DNA of 64,000 nucleotides from the NCBI GenBank assembly GCA_031763025.1, contig JASSKH010000015.1, positions 13,074,774-13,138,773 on the forward strand. Direction: 5' to 3'. Source of the stretch: Macrocystis pyrifera (lineage: Eukaryota > Sar > Phaeophyceae > Laminariales > Laminariaceae). Shown one piece after another: positions 48,701 through 53,379 of this stretch. The notes beneath the pieces are model-generated. The model searched no databases. It worked only from the letters and a program-made list of their open reading frames with translations, and was not told the origin of the DNA. Each line of letters begins with the position of its first letter. Position 1 is the first letter of the stretch. A program made the translations under genes and the position numbers.

Positions 48701-51106
48701 CAACATTTATTGTCGTTACTTGTTCCCCGGTAAAAGTACGGAGGCATGTTTTCTCCTCCAACATCGATACGACTCGCATCTGAGGACAGGCAGAGGTGCT
48801 GGGTGTTGGGGGGGCAGGGAGGGGGGGGGGGGGTATACTCATGGCATGCGTGGCCATAGTCGTATGGGCGGGCGGGGGGGCAGGTGGAAGTAGCAAGGTA
48901 GCTTGTTTCGTGTATTGTGCCACGTTCGTTCGTGTCGTTTTGAAAGAAATCGTAGCCGTTCGCGGACTTTTAAGGTGGCTCCTGCTGCGAAACGCCTCCA
49001 TTTATGGTGGAACCCCCAAGAAAGAGGATGATGGTGATCGATCCCCTACAACTACCTTGTACCATGTAACAAGTTAACGCCTTCCCATGCTTCTTTGGGT
49101 TGCCGTTTGCGAGTGCCGTTCGCATATTTACCCATGAGTAGCCCATGGGTACACCATGGGTACCCCTCGTGGGTAGTCGTCCATGGATAGCCCATGCGTA
49201 GTCCATGGGTAGCACATGGGTGGCCATAGGCCGCCCATGAGGTTGCCCTGGTAGTTCATGGGTAGCCAGTGGGTAGGTAGCCCGTGGGTAACCCGTGGGT
49301 AGCCCGTGGTTTACGGCGAACGGTCGATGTCCGCACCTTCTGTTCTTTTGCCGTGATACCCATCATAACCTGTTAGTTGGTGGGTGGTTCAGGGAGAAGC
49401 AAGTTGCTAATTCACACGACCGCCTATATAAAAGGCATTAAGGTGTGCCTTGCGTTTCAGCTGGGTGAAGCCGAAGATCCAGTACTACACTATAGGGCAT
49501 GCCTTGCTTTTCAGCTATTACGGGGGTACATAGTTAATAGGACCTATGGTATTCGTAAAAACCTGTATATTTACCTATTTTTACTAACAATATTTGATCC
49601 TAATTACTATGGTCCCCCGTAATAGGTAAAGCCAGAGATCCGACTTTAAACGCCCAGAGCACGCGCCACGGAGCGCGGCCGAGACCCACACTTGCGCCGT
49701 GGTGTACACGCGAGCCCCCTGCGTGCCCCGCAGCCTAAATCGCGAGACAATACCCGCGACCGGAGGAGAAATGCAAAAGTTTTCCGGAAAAACAACAATT
49801 TTTGGTACATGATAATATAAAACAGGGCATGCCTTACTTTTCAGCTGGATGAAGCCAGATATCCTTCACGATAGTATAAGGCATACCTTAGTTTTCAGCT
49901 GGATGATGCCGGAGATTCACGCCATCTGTCGGAAGCTCTCTGGGTGATTTTGTTTCCATGCATTTGCTCCGGCGCACAGTCGCAGGTTCTTGGCGACAGT
50001 TACAAACTTGCACACGTCCGGACGAAACCACGATCTATCTACGACGTAGTCTACTGTAGATGCGCACTTACCTGCTGTTATGTTTTTTTTTTATGTTGTG
50101 CGGATCTGTGCAGTCAATGCAGATCTAATCCAATGAACATGCTCTAGAGGTCACGCAATTTGTAGCGGCCCACATCCTGCAACATGATCTAGATCATACA
50201 GATCATCCAGATCAGGAATTGATCTGTCCCGAAATATCTGGATCATGAAGCGGGAATCGACGATCTGCAGATAATCTGTCCGAGGTGTGCAAGCTTGCAA
50301 AGCTGAATATCAATTACTCGATAAGTCGAACGAACTCACAACACAAGAAAAGTGCGGTATAGTTTCCGTTGCTCTTCACGGGTCAGGACCCGTCCCGTAG
50401 CTCGGGTCTGGTCAGCAAGTTTTTTTAAATATCATGGGTCGGGTCGGGTCGGGTCAGGAGGCCTTCTAGCTCTTCACGGGTCGGATCGGGTCACCCTTAC
50501 CCGACCGGACTCGACCTGACCGGCGAGGTTTTTACCCGACCCGTGAACAGCCCTAGAATTCCCAGTACGAGTGCCATCATGCAAGCGCGTGTGTCGCACA
50601 TATCCCTCCCTAAAAATTGACCTCAATCTCAATTTAATTAATTCGTACTGGAAATAGAGTTAATTATTCATTTTCCGTCTTCGGGCACACGAAATTGCAC
50701 TTCGGACAACATCCCCCCTACCCCAGCGGCCAGTAACGTGGGCTTTTTCTTCAACCATCGCGTGGCCGATGCTGTACGACAATCTAGTCATATTTTTCAA
50801 AACTTTTTCCTCCCAAAGGTCCCAATGGGCTTGATTTCGCTACTGCACTGCCTGTACGGGGACACCTCTTGGTCTCTAATTCCAACTAGTCTGTCCCCAA
50901 AACAGGAGTGCGGCCCTAGACGTTTTTTTAAAGGAAACCCGCAACAACTCGTCATGACAACCGTTCCTAATCTACAGCAGTTCGTTTTTTGCTCCCGTTC
51001 GCAGCCACAGCTGATGTACGTGCACTGCGGAGGACTGGAAGGCGTTTCTTCGCAGCTCACTCGCTACAAGCACCAAGGGCTGGTGGAGAACCGGCAGCTG
51101 CAGTAG
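27375..51106 (+). CDS. PLP enzyme of the ACC deaminase / D-cysteine desulfhydrase family (10 exons)
   Basis: Ten exons join in frame (27375-27488, 31475-31588, 34689-34829, 41641-41775, 42261-42323, 43192-43329, 44768-44863, 46649-46714, 47805-47876, 51005-51106) to 346 residues, about the family's usual size. Members of this fold-type II family use pyridoxal phosphate to deaminate ACC or to split D-cysteine; the sequence alone does not tell which. Seen: VLVKRDD before the lysine motif SGNKARKL (candidate Schiff-base Lys50), SHGGAQSNAM (71-80), the glycine-rich phosphate loop PSGTGTT (196-202) and a C-terminal YVHCGGLEG (318-326). No clear targeting peptide is present. All introns are phase 0; coding is about 4% of the span. 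The start could lie upstream if 27363 is an acceptor. Confidence 0.88.
27517..27982. repeat. 29-bp minisatellite at the start of intron 1
   Basis: About 16 units of 29 bp, consensus in two parts GATGGGAATATAATACCCG and TTTGGACTCT. A few units are shortened (16-25 bp). There are no spacers, so it is not a CRISPR. Confidence 0.95.
27985..28640. repeat. GATC-rich palindromic repeat, copy 5
   Basis: Contains both orientations: ATGATCTGTACGATCTAGCTCA, ACAGATCCTGCACAGCATCTC, GCAGATCTTACCCAGGAAAG and GATCATTAAGTGGGAATGG-type blocks. Lies in intron 1. Confidence 0.75.
28761..28872 (-). mobile_element. MITE family A, copy 4
   Basis: Slightly longer (an inserted CTG near the left end), reverse orientation, intron 1. 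Confidence 0.85.
28954..29060 (+). mobile_element. MITE family A, copy 5
   Basis: Forward orientation, flanking TA on both sides, 80 bp after copy 4. Confidence 0.9.
29160..29660. repeat. C-rich minisatellite, about 56-bp unit
   Basis: Some eight units with CCCCTACCCCCTCCCACAAA, then ATCGCCTGTTTTCC and TTCCCACAACACCCC. Open frames on both strands follow from the 56-bp period and are not called. Confidence 0.85.
29660..30035. other. Intron 1 sequence with no recognised element
   Basis: Contains ACCCTAACCCCAAC-like phrases near 29714-29740 and 29885-29900, without a true telomere array. Confidence 0.3.
30040..30530 (+). repeat. C-tract dispersed repeat, long copy 2
   Basis: Near-identical direct copy of 14035-14545, from GACACTGTAAAAAATGCCGC to the TCTCTCCTATCGAGTACACC end. 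Lies in intron 1. Confidence 0.9.
30674..30758. mobile_element. TTAA-type palindromic MITE (family B), copy 1
   Basis: TAGGACTGCAGACCCGTTTG and its inverted partner around AAACGGGACTGCGG, with GGGGACAAACCAG inside. Confidence 0.65.
31090..31380. mobile_element. Foldback element with long inverted arms
   Basis: Two nested inverted matches: 31090-31135 (CCGGACCGGTCTTTTTTCGA...AAGGTCAGAATG) with 31331-31380, and 31138-31170 (AAAATAAAAC...GGAGCGCTG) with 31240-31266. A run of about 20 C sits in the loop. It ends about 95 bp before exon 2. Confidence 0.8.
31475..31588 (+). CDS. PLP-enzyme exon 2 (cofactor lysine)
   Basis: Codons 39-76. Acceptor gatgcag; reads [16 protein letters not shown], so Lys50 is the expected Schiff-base lysine, and ends ASHGGAQ. 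Donor CAG then GTGGGT. Flanks exon 1 so as to read [17 protein letters not shown], the family order. Confidence 0.92.
31672..31772 (+). mobile_element. MITE family A, copy 6 (3' end damaged)
   Basis: Left end and centre intact. The right end stops at TTTACTATG and runs into a C-rich SINE-tail-like sequence (CACGGTAAGTGCCTTG). Confidence 0.8.
33286..34117. mobile_element. hAT-like MITE with GACCCG arrays
   Basis: Ends CAGGGCTGTTCGCGGGTCAG and TGACCCGCGAACAGTCCTG are inverted. Both arms are GACCC(GACCCG)n arrays with TTGAAAACCTCTTGACCCG units; about 260 bp of non-repeat sequence lies between. The CAGGGCTGTTCGCGGGT end is typical of hAT-type MITEs. Lies in intron 2. Confidence 0.7.
34280..34640. 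repeat. TCAACC/AACCATT minisatellite
   Basis: Irregular units of roughly 35 bp with GTCAACCATTGTGTCAAC and CTCAACCATTTGTTG, ending 50 bp before exon 3. Confidence 0.75.
34689..34829 (+). CDS. PLP-enzyme exon 3
   Basis: Codons 77-123: [20 protein letters not shown], then [20 protein letters not shown] and ALALGAE. Acceptor cacccag, donor GAG then GTGGGG. Completes the GGAQ-SNAM motif across the junction. Confidence 0.92.
34860..34970 (+). repeat. Intron element I, copy after exon 3
   Basis: GTTTTCTGAGCTCACACAGG, GAGCTCAATATCTCCC and GACTTCGAAGAAGTTTGC. Related copies follow exon 4 (41805-41905) and exon 7 (45075-45145). Confidence 0.6.
35324..35432. mobile_element. TTAA-type MITE (family B), copy 2
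   Basis: TCAACCCTTTCAGAACTGCG...TTGAAAGGGTTAA, inverted ends with TTAA-like targets, centre CTATTAATAG-like. Confidence 0.75.
35502..35600. mobile_element. TTAA-type MITE (family B), copy 3
   Basis: GAACCCTTCAGCAAACTGCA...CTGCAGTCCTAGAAGGGTT, with GGAGACAAACCAGTC and its inverted partner. Confidence 0.7.
35610..35706 (+). mobile_element. MITE family A, copy 7 (5' end missing)
   Basis: Starts within the element at GTAGTTAATAGGACC and keeps the right end. Confidence 0.8.
35722..36033 (+). repeat. C-tract dispersed repeat, copy
   Basis: AAGGCACCCAAGAGGCAGTT through CATGCACGATAATGAGTA, then a run of about 26 C. Directly precedes a SINE-tail-like piece (36038-36120) and the LINE. Confidence 0.85.
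36137..37838 (+). CDS. LINE reverse transcriptase ORF, 5'-truncated
   Basis: Same blocks as copy 1, from [12 protein letters not shown] onward: [44 protein letters not shown] at 36759-36770, and the end [12 protein letters not shown] with TAA at 37836-37838. Only a handful of substitutions separate it from copy 1 (for example Ile to Val after RQKK, Phe to Leu after VLVR, Thr to Ala in the TWTLNAD motif). Upstream codons in this frame (from 36000) come from the poly-C repeat and are not part of the protein. No endonuclease domain. Confidence 0.9.
36137..38430 (+). mobile_element. LINE copy 2, 5'-truncated, in intron 3 (sense)
   Basis: Near-identical to the minus-strand copy at 23930-26230, truncated within a few bases of the same point, with 3' end TTTAATGTGAAGAACACGCACACAT. 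It accounts for a third of the 6.8-kb intron 3. Confidence 0.9.
38538..39132. mobile_element. pogo/Tigger-like MITE, copy 2, with nested MITE A
   Basis: Ends CAGTGGTCCCTCTATAGTGC and CTATAGAGGGACCGGCGCTACTG. The interior is repeats of ATAGTGCCGGTTG and a CTTGGCAGAGATGGGATTAA block in several copies. A family A MITE is inserted at 38909-39019. Confidence 0.7.
38909..39019 (-). mobile_element. MITE family A, copy 8
   Basis: Reverse orientation, inside the pogo-like element, next to a CTATTAATATT site. Confidence 0.85.
39686..39742. repeat. (GTT)n-(GCT)n microsatellite
   Basis: About 11 GTT units, then GCT units; preceded by a GGTCGGCTCGGGTCGGG piece of the hAT-like family. Confidence 0.9.
39791..40077. 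mobile_element. MITE with 28-bp perfect TIRs and internal CCCTAA repeats
   Basis: 39791-39818 and 40050-40077 are perfect inverted repeats beginning TTACAATCTGTGAGCCCGGA. Inside are four telomere-type AACCCT units (39873-39898), three AAAACGGGCC units and a small GC hairpin (ACGCGGCTGCGCCGCGT). Confidence 0.85.
40080..40890. other. A-rich intron 3 sequence
   Basis: Contains an (AAATCG)n array near 40325-40355 and a purine-rich plus strand. No gene. Confidence 0.4.
40893..41032. mobile_element. hAT-like GACCCG element, right-end fragment
   Basis: GTTTGAAAACCTCCCGACCC arrays ending GGGTCATGACCCATGAAGAG, comparable to the right end of 33286-34117. Confidence 0.6.
41337..41515. repeat. C-tract repeat end (reverse) and SINE 3' fragment
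   Basis: 41337-41385: GGGGGG, then TGTACTCATTATCATGCATG, the reverse of the C-tract family end. 41413-41515: GACACCTGTGACCACGGC-like body of the SINE (compare 61385-61460). Confidence 0.6.
41641..41775 (+). CDS. PLP-enzyme exon 4
   Basis: Codons 124-168: [20 protein letters not shown] ... [17 protein letters not shown]. Acceptor gcgcgcag, donor GAG then GTGCGA. Confidence 0.92.
41805..41905 (+). repeat. Intron element I, copy after exon 4
   Basis: GAGCTCTTCACACGAAGCTC, AGTATGTCACCCGTGAAACA and TTCGAAGAAG; aligns with 34860-34970. Confidence 0.6.
41939..42052 (-). mobile_element. MITE family A, copy 9
   Basis: Reverse orientation with some substitutions (AACAAGACAAAAAAAAAG at the inner left arm). 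Confidence 0.85.
42261..42323 (+). CDS. PLP-enzyme exon 5
   Basis: Codons 169-189, [21 protein letters not shown]. Acceptor gtacatag, donor AAG then GTGTGT. At 63 bp it is the smallest exon. Confidence 0.9.
42360..42475. repeat. (TGC)n-rich trinucleotide tract
   Basis: GCTGTT/GCTGCT triplets directly after exon 5. A second, looser triplet field (CTACTA) runs from 42760 to 43030. Confidence 0.85.
42889..42995 (+). mobile_element. MITE family A, copy 10
   Basis: Forward orientation, inserted in the CTACTA triplet field of intron 5. Confidence 0.9.
43192..43329 (+). CDS. PLP-enzyme exon 6 (phosphate loop)
   Basis: Codons 190-235: [20 protein letters not shown] ... [12 protein letters not shown]. 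The Gly/Thr loop binds the cofactor phosphate in the family. Acceptor atgtcag, donor AAG then GTATTG. Confidence 0.92.
43540..43660. repeat. Dispersed repeat (AAGCCGATTTTC family), copy 3
   Basis: AAGCCGATTTTCTAGACACG, GTGTAAACGCCGCCGAGCGA and GAAAGATCTCAACGCGACAT; the best-kept copy. Confidence 0.45.
43738..43895 (+). pseudogene. Extra copy of the 3' end of exon 6 with its donor and intron start
   Basis: TACCTGCTGAGGCAAATGAC then CAAG and GTGTTGG aligns with the end of exon 6, reading YLLRQMTK against YLLRQMAK. The match goes on into the intron (CAAGACCCGA, AAGCTT/GAGCTT). Upstream of TACCTG the similarity fades and a ttcacag acceptor at 43737 would enter in a different phase, so splicing it in would shift the frame. 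Probably a decayed duplicate. Confidence 0.75.
44085..44455 (-). repeat. GATC-rich palindromic repeat, copy 6
   Basis: AGATAGATAGATACATTCCTGATCTG, then TGATCTGTATGATC repeats, CTCATGTTGCCGGGTGGGAC, GATCCTGCACAACCTCTCGC and GTAGATCATGATCTGTCCGA blocks. Intron 6. Confidence 0.8.
44768..44863 (+). CDS. PLP-enzyme exon 7
   Basis: Codons 236-267: [20 protein letters not shown] then [12 protein letters not shown]. The chosen acceptor gtaaaaag keeps phase 0 but is weak; a stronger-looking gccag at 44793 would break the frame. Donor GAG then GTGACC. Confidence 0.82.
45075..45145 (+). repeat. Intron element I, copy after exon 7
   Basis: AATTTTCTGAGGTTCGTCAC, AGGAGCTCAATACCTCACCC and GACTTCAGCAA. Confidence 0.55.
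45352..45550. mobile_element. TTAA-type MITE (family B), copy 4, split by MITE A
   Basis: TTAACCATTTGGACTGCAGT...GACTGCAGTTCTGAAAGGATTAA with exact TTAA at both ends. A family A MITE lies at 45405-45510 inside it. Confidence 0.85.
45405..45510 (-). mobile_element. MITE family A, copy 11 (nested)
   Basis: Full-length, reverse orientation, flanked by TA inside the AACTATTAATAGT-like centre of family B. Confidence 0.9.
45548..46395 (-). repeat. GATC-rich palindromic repeat, tandem copies 7
   Basis: Three successive units (about 45550-45785, 45786-45970, 45971-46190), each with CATAATATNCCTGATCTGTACGATC, GATCATGCTGCCGGGTTGGAGCC-type and CCTGCACAGCATCTCGTA blocks, plus a reversed end (46255-46395). 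Intron 7. Confidence 0.85.
46649..46714 (+). CDS. PLP-enzyme exon 8
   Basis: Codons 268-289: [22 protein letters not shown]. Acceptor cctttttcag, donor GAG then GTAAGT, the best splice sites of the gene. Confidence 0.92.
46788..46895 (+). mobile_element. MITE family A, copy 12
   Basis: Forward orientation, intron 8, between exon 8 and its first extra copy. Confidence 0.9.
46914..46982 (+). pseudogene. Extra exon-8-like copy 2 (open, splice sites kept)
   Basis: Preceded by ttgttttag and followed by GAG then GTGTGCAG. It reads [23 protein letters not shown], 23 codons in phase 0, against exon 8's [12 protein letters not shown]. The similarity continues into the intron (AGAACCGATTC against AGAACCAAATAC; GGTATTCGCATCCTTGGGG against GGTCTTCGCGTCCGTAGGG). 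The first half of the exon, including VWREL, is lost. It could be a decayed duplicate or, since it is open and symmetrical, an alternative exon. Confidence 0.75.
47070..47215. repeat. About 65-bp tandem repeat, left block
   Basis: GGGCGGGCAGTCAAGGGGTC, AAACCGTTGTCTCCTAGC and ATCTGAAGATACTAGTTTTA; the same unit returns at 47515-47700 on the other side of exon copy 3. Confidence 0.75.
47279..47317 (+). pseudogene. Extra exon-8-like copy 3 (frameshifted)
   Basis: GTTAACGATCTCCTGTGCGT then TGCTCAGCTTGGGAG aligns with the end of exon 8 but lacks one base, which breaks the frame. It keeps a T-rich acceptor (tttttttag) and the donor GAG then GTAAGC, and the intron similarity continues (CTAACCGATTTTCCC, TTATCGCATCCC). 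Confidence 0.75.
47365..47475 (-). mobile_element. MITE family A, copy 13
   Basis: Reverse orientation with an extra GTAG; TA on both sides. Confidence 0.85.
47515..47700. repeat. About 65-bp tandem repeat, right block
   Basis: Three units of GGGGCGGTCAGTC, GGGTCAAACCG, CTCCTAGCGTCT and ACTAGTTTTAGTGTA. Confidence 0.8.
47805..47876 (+). CDS. PLP-enzyme exon 9
   Basis: Codons 290-313: [24 protein letters not shown]. Acceptor atcaatag, donor GAG then GTACAG. Confidence 0.88.
48023..48130 (+). mobile_element. MITE family A, copy 14
   Basis: Forward orientation, intact. The preceding 47920-48020 is an AATACATAGT-type repeat. Confidence 0.9.
48199..48712. mobile_element. Terminal-inverted element rich in CGATACGATATCGATA
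   Basis: Left end AGTGTTGGATATTGTACC and right end CGATACGATATCCAACATT are inverted. Both arms carry CGATACGATAT repeats; the centre has GC-rich hairpins (GCCCGCGAGCACAGCGAAGC). hAT-like by its end, class not certain. Confidence 0.6.
48822..48870 (-). repeat. C-tract repeat end (reverse)
   Basis: G runs, then TATACTCATGGCATGCGTGG and CATAGTCGTATGGG. Confidence 0.6.
49125..49310. repeat. 10-11-bp minisatellite (CCCATGGGTAG)
   Basis: About 17 variant units of TAGCCCATGGG type in intron 9. Confidence 0.9.
49440..49920 (+). repeat. Repeated CCTTACTTTTCAG-CTGGATGAAGCC units
   Basis: Four units at about 49445, 49498, 49828 and 49880: GGCATGCCTTACTTTTCAGC, then TGGATGAAGCCGGAGATCC. Each looks like a 3' splice site with a few exon-like codons. 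One is split by MITE A, and a GC-rich repeat (49640-49810, copy 2 of 13745-13920) lies between units. Confidence 0.75.
49517..49623 (+). mobile_element. MITE family A, copy 15
   Basis: Forward orientation, inserted in one of the TTTTCAGCT units; TA on both sides. Confidence 0.9.
50040..50295 (+). repeat. GATC-rich palindromic repeat, copy 8
   Basis: GCGGATCTGTGCAGTCAATGCAGATC, CATGATCTAGATCATACAGA and GATAATCTGTCCGAGGTGTG. Intron 9. Confidence 0.75.
50370..50555. mobile_element. hAT-like GACCCG MITE, short copy
   Basis: CTCTTCACGGGTCAGGACCC to GACCCGTGAACAGCCC, with GGTCGGGTCGGGTC arrays. Confidence 0.65.
51005..51106 (+). CDS. PLP-enzyme exon 10 (3' end)
   Basis: Codons 314-346 and TAG at 51104: [20 protein letters not shown] ... 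LVENRQLQ. Acceptor cgttcgcag; a second in-phase AG at 51010 would drop two residues. The YVHCGGLEG block is typical of the end of this family. Confidence 0.92.
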   Translation, partial: PQLMYVHCGGLEGVSSQLTRYKHQGLVENRQLQ

Positions 51107-51469
51107 AGTAGCAGCGGTGCTATCTATAGTACTCAAGGGTCGCCCTTCTACGTTAGAAAGACGTACTGGTAGGTCCATCCGGTGAACCCCTTTCGGTGTT
51201 CAAGATAGCAACCGAAACATTTTTTGTTCTGCTGTTTCGTGTGTTATCAGGTGACTTGTGTAGGAGCAGCGTGAGGGCCCAGAAGTAGGGTATAGGATCA
51301 TGTTGCGCCCCGTTCCGTACGACTCCTTGCTTTCAACCATTGTAACTCGGACACCAACTTGAATTATCCCCTCATCAGGCAGTTGCTCTGAAATCGTCGA
51401 TTTTCCCCATCGTCGATTTCACCATCTATCTGAAGTCCCAAGAGCGTTACGTTCTCATCCACGATTTGA

Positions 51470-52030
51470 TCCGTGTTGGTTGGTTGGTTGGTTTGTGGGT
51501 CGTTCGGTCAATCCGTCGGTTTTTGATTGGTTGAGTAGTTGGTTGAATTCATGGTTGAGCTCATTTTTACCTTAGAGCCCATCTTAACGGGGAACCCTAA
51601 ATTTCGTTCATTCAGATGCAAATTAAATTAGAAAAAAAAATCAAGTCAAATTGACAGAACCGAAAGCGCTCGATAAGATGGGCCCTTAGATTAAATTACC
51701 AAAAAAAAAAATCAAGGCAAATTGAAACAACCGAAAGTCCTCGATAAGATGGGCCCTTGGGTAATATATCGTATACACATGTTCCAGTCCGACTTGAATC
51801 GATCGTCCTCGAATACCGCAGTGTAGTAGCCTCCGATTGATTGGACGGATGGTTGATGGGTTGGTTGATTATGTCGAGTGATAGTTGGTTGATTGGTTGA
51901 TTCAATGGTTGGTTGATTGGCTGGCCGATTCGGTGGTTGATGGGTTTTGTGTTTTGCGATGCTTAGTTGGTCGGAGGGTTGGCTACTTAGTTGGTTGATT
52001 GGTTGGCTGGTTGATTGGTGGGCTGGATGG
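51470..52030. repeat. TTGGTTGATTGG low-complexity blocks and a TA-type MITE (family C)
   Basis: GGTT/GATT-rich blocks at 51478-51560 and 51840-52020. Between them 51575-51685 has inverted ends GAGCCCATCTTAACGGGG and GATAAGATGGGCCC flanked by TTA, with a duplicated right half to 51757. Confidence 0.75.
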
Positions 52031-52089
52031 GAGACGGTTTGGAGAGGATTGCAGCCTTCCCCGCATTGTAATACTTCTGCCTACCTGAT

Positions 52090-53268
52090 ATGAATTTCGT
52101 CACCAGTCGGCTGTCTGGAGGAGACCCACCGCTTGGGGTACAAGACGAACTAGATGGTGGGGATTTCCATCGTTTGCTCGGCCTTAGGTGTAAATATGAA
52201 GGTTGGGCATCCATACCGGGGGACGGGCGAATAAACTCCTTTTCTGTAGAGTTAAATTACATATACGGAGTTGGTCCGAGTGGTTGGTCTGTGCTGTAGT
52301 CAGCTTTATGTGCTAAGTCATACGTCGGCCGCGCGTGCCGTTCAGCATTACATGCAAGTCACGTTTTTGCTCCGCGCCGAAAAGTAGGGACCCCGTTCGA
52401 GCTGGCTCCGTCCGAGCTGGCTGAAGCCGGATCTACAACCGCCGACCGAAATCTCCCGAAAAAAGGAGCAGGGCCGGTGGTAAGACTTTTCGATGACATC
52501 ATTGACGTGTTCTGTAAATAGAAAATAGTCCCTCCACCAACGCATGCAAACACGTTGACGACAGACAGTTGAGTACAAGTACAAATATCCTGCCGCGCGA
52601 GTTCCGAGCGACAGCTCTATACTTTTCTTGCCTCATATATTTTCTTCGTTATTTTGCGAATGGATGAATGTAAAGCTTGCGCTCTCCACGCTTTCACATG
52701 TAAGACATGTGCCGTGTGTCAAAATCAACAAATTCTCTATTAATAGTGCTGCGCTGCTGCTGCTGTATACGCACATATGCACGACTCTAATCCCAATTCC
52801 AAGTAACTTGTTACCAAAGCGGGAGTGCAGTCCGAAAGATATATATATGTTATTGTACCACAAGTTAAAGTAGAACACAAATCCTTCCGACGACGCCACG
52901 TGTGAAGCTACGAAAGTTTAGCTACACGCACAACGTATCCACAGGTGTATGCACTACTACTGTTTGTAGCAAATGGATACCATTTTCGATATGATTTATA
53001 TAGGCCCGACGAATGCGCAGGTGGACCCGCAGCGACGGCGACGCAACGGATCTCGCGGGGCACTCGCCCTCCATGAGTGGCCAGACGCCGAAAAGCGAAG
53101 GCCTCCTTTGCAAAATATCCCTACCGCATGTACCACGCACTACTACTACTACTACTCCTGTGTATGCCCTTAGGACGCTACTCTCGTAGTATGTGTTGGT
53201 GTAGTCTCGGCCGTTGCGTTTAGGTGGGTCACCATAGCAACATTTTTTGTTGTACTTCTATTTATTGT
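52090..53268. other. No recognisable gene
   Basis: Short open frames only. 52785-52840 is a fragment of family B (TAACTTGTTACCAAAGCGGG, AGTGCAGTCC). Confidence 0.35.
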
Positions 53269-53375
53269 ATTTCGGGGGTACATAGTTAATAGGACCTATG
53301 GTATACATAAAAACCTATATATTTACTTATTTTTACTAACAAAATTTGGTCCCGTTAACTATGGACCCCCGTAAT
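53269..53375 (+). mobile_element. MITE family A, copy 16
   Basis: Full-length variant with GTTAATAGG and CCCGTTAACTATGG arms. Confidence 0.9.
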
Positions 53376-53379
53376 AGAT

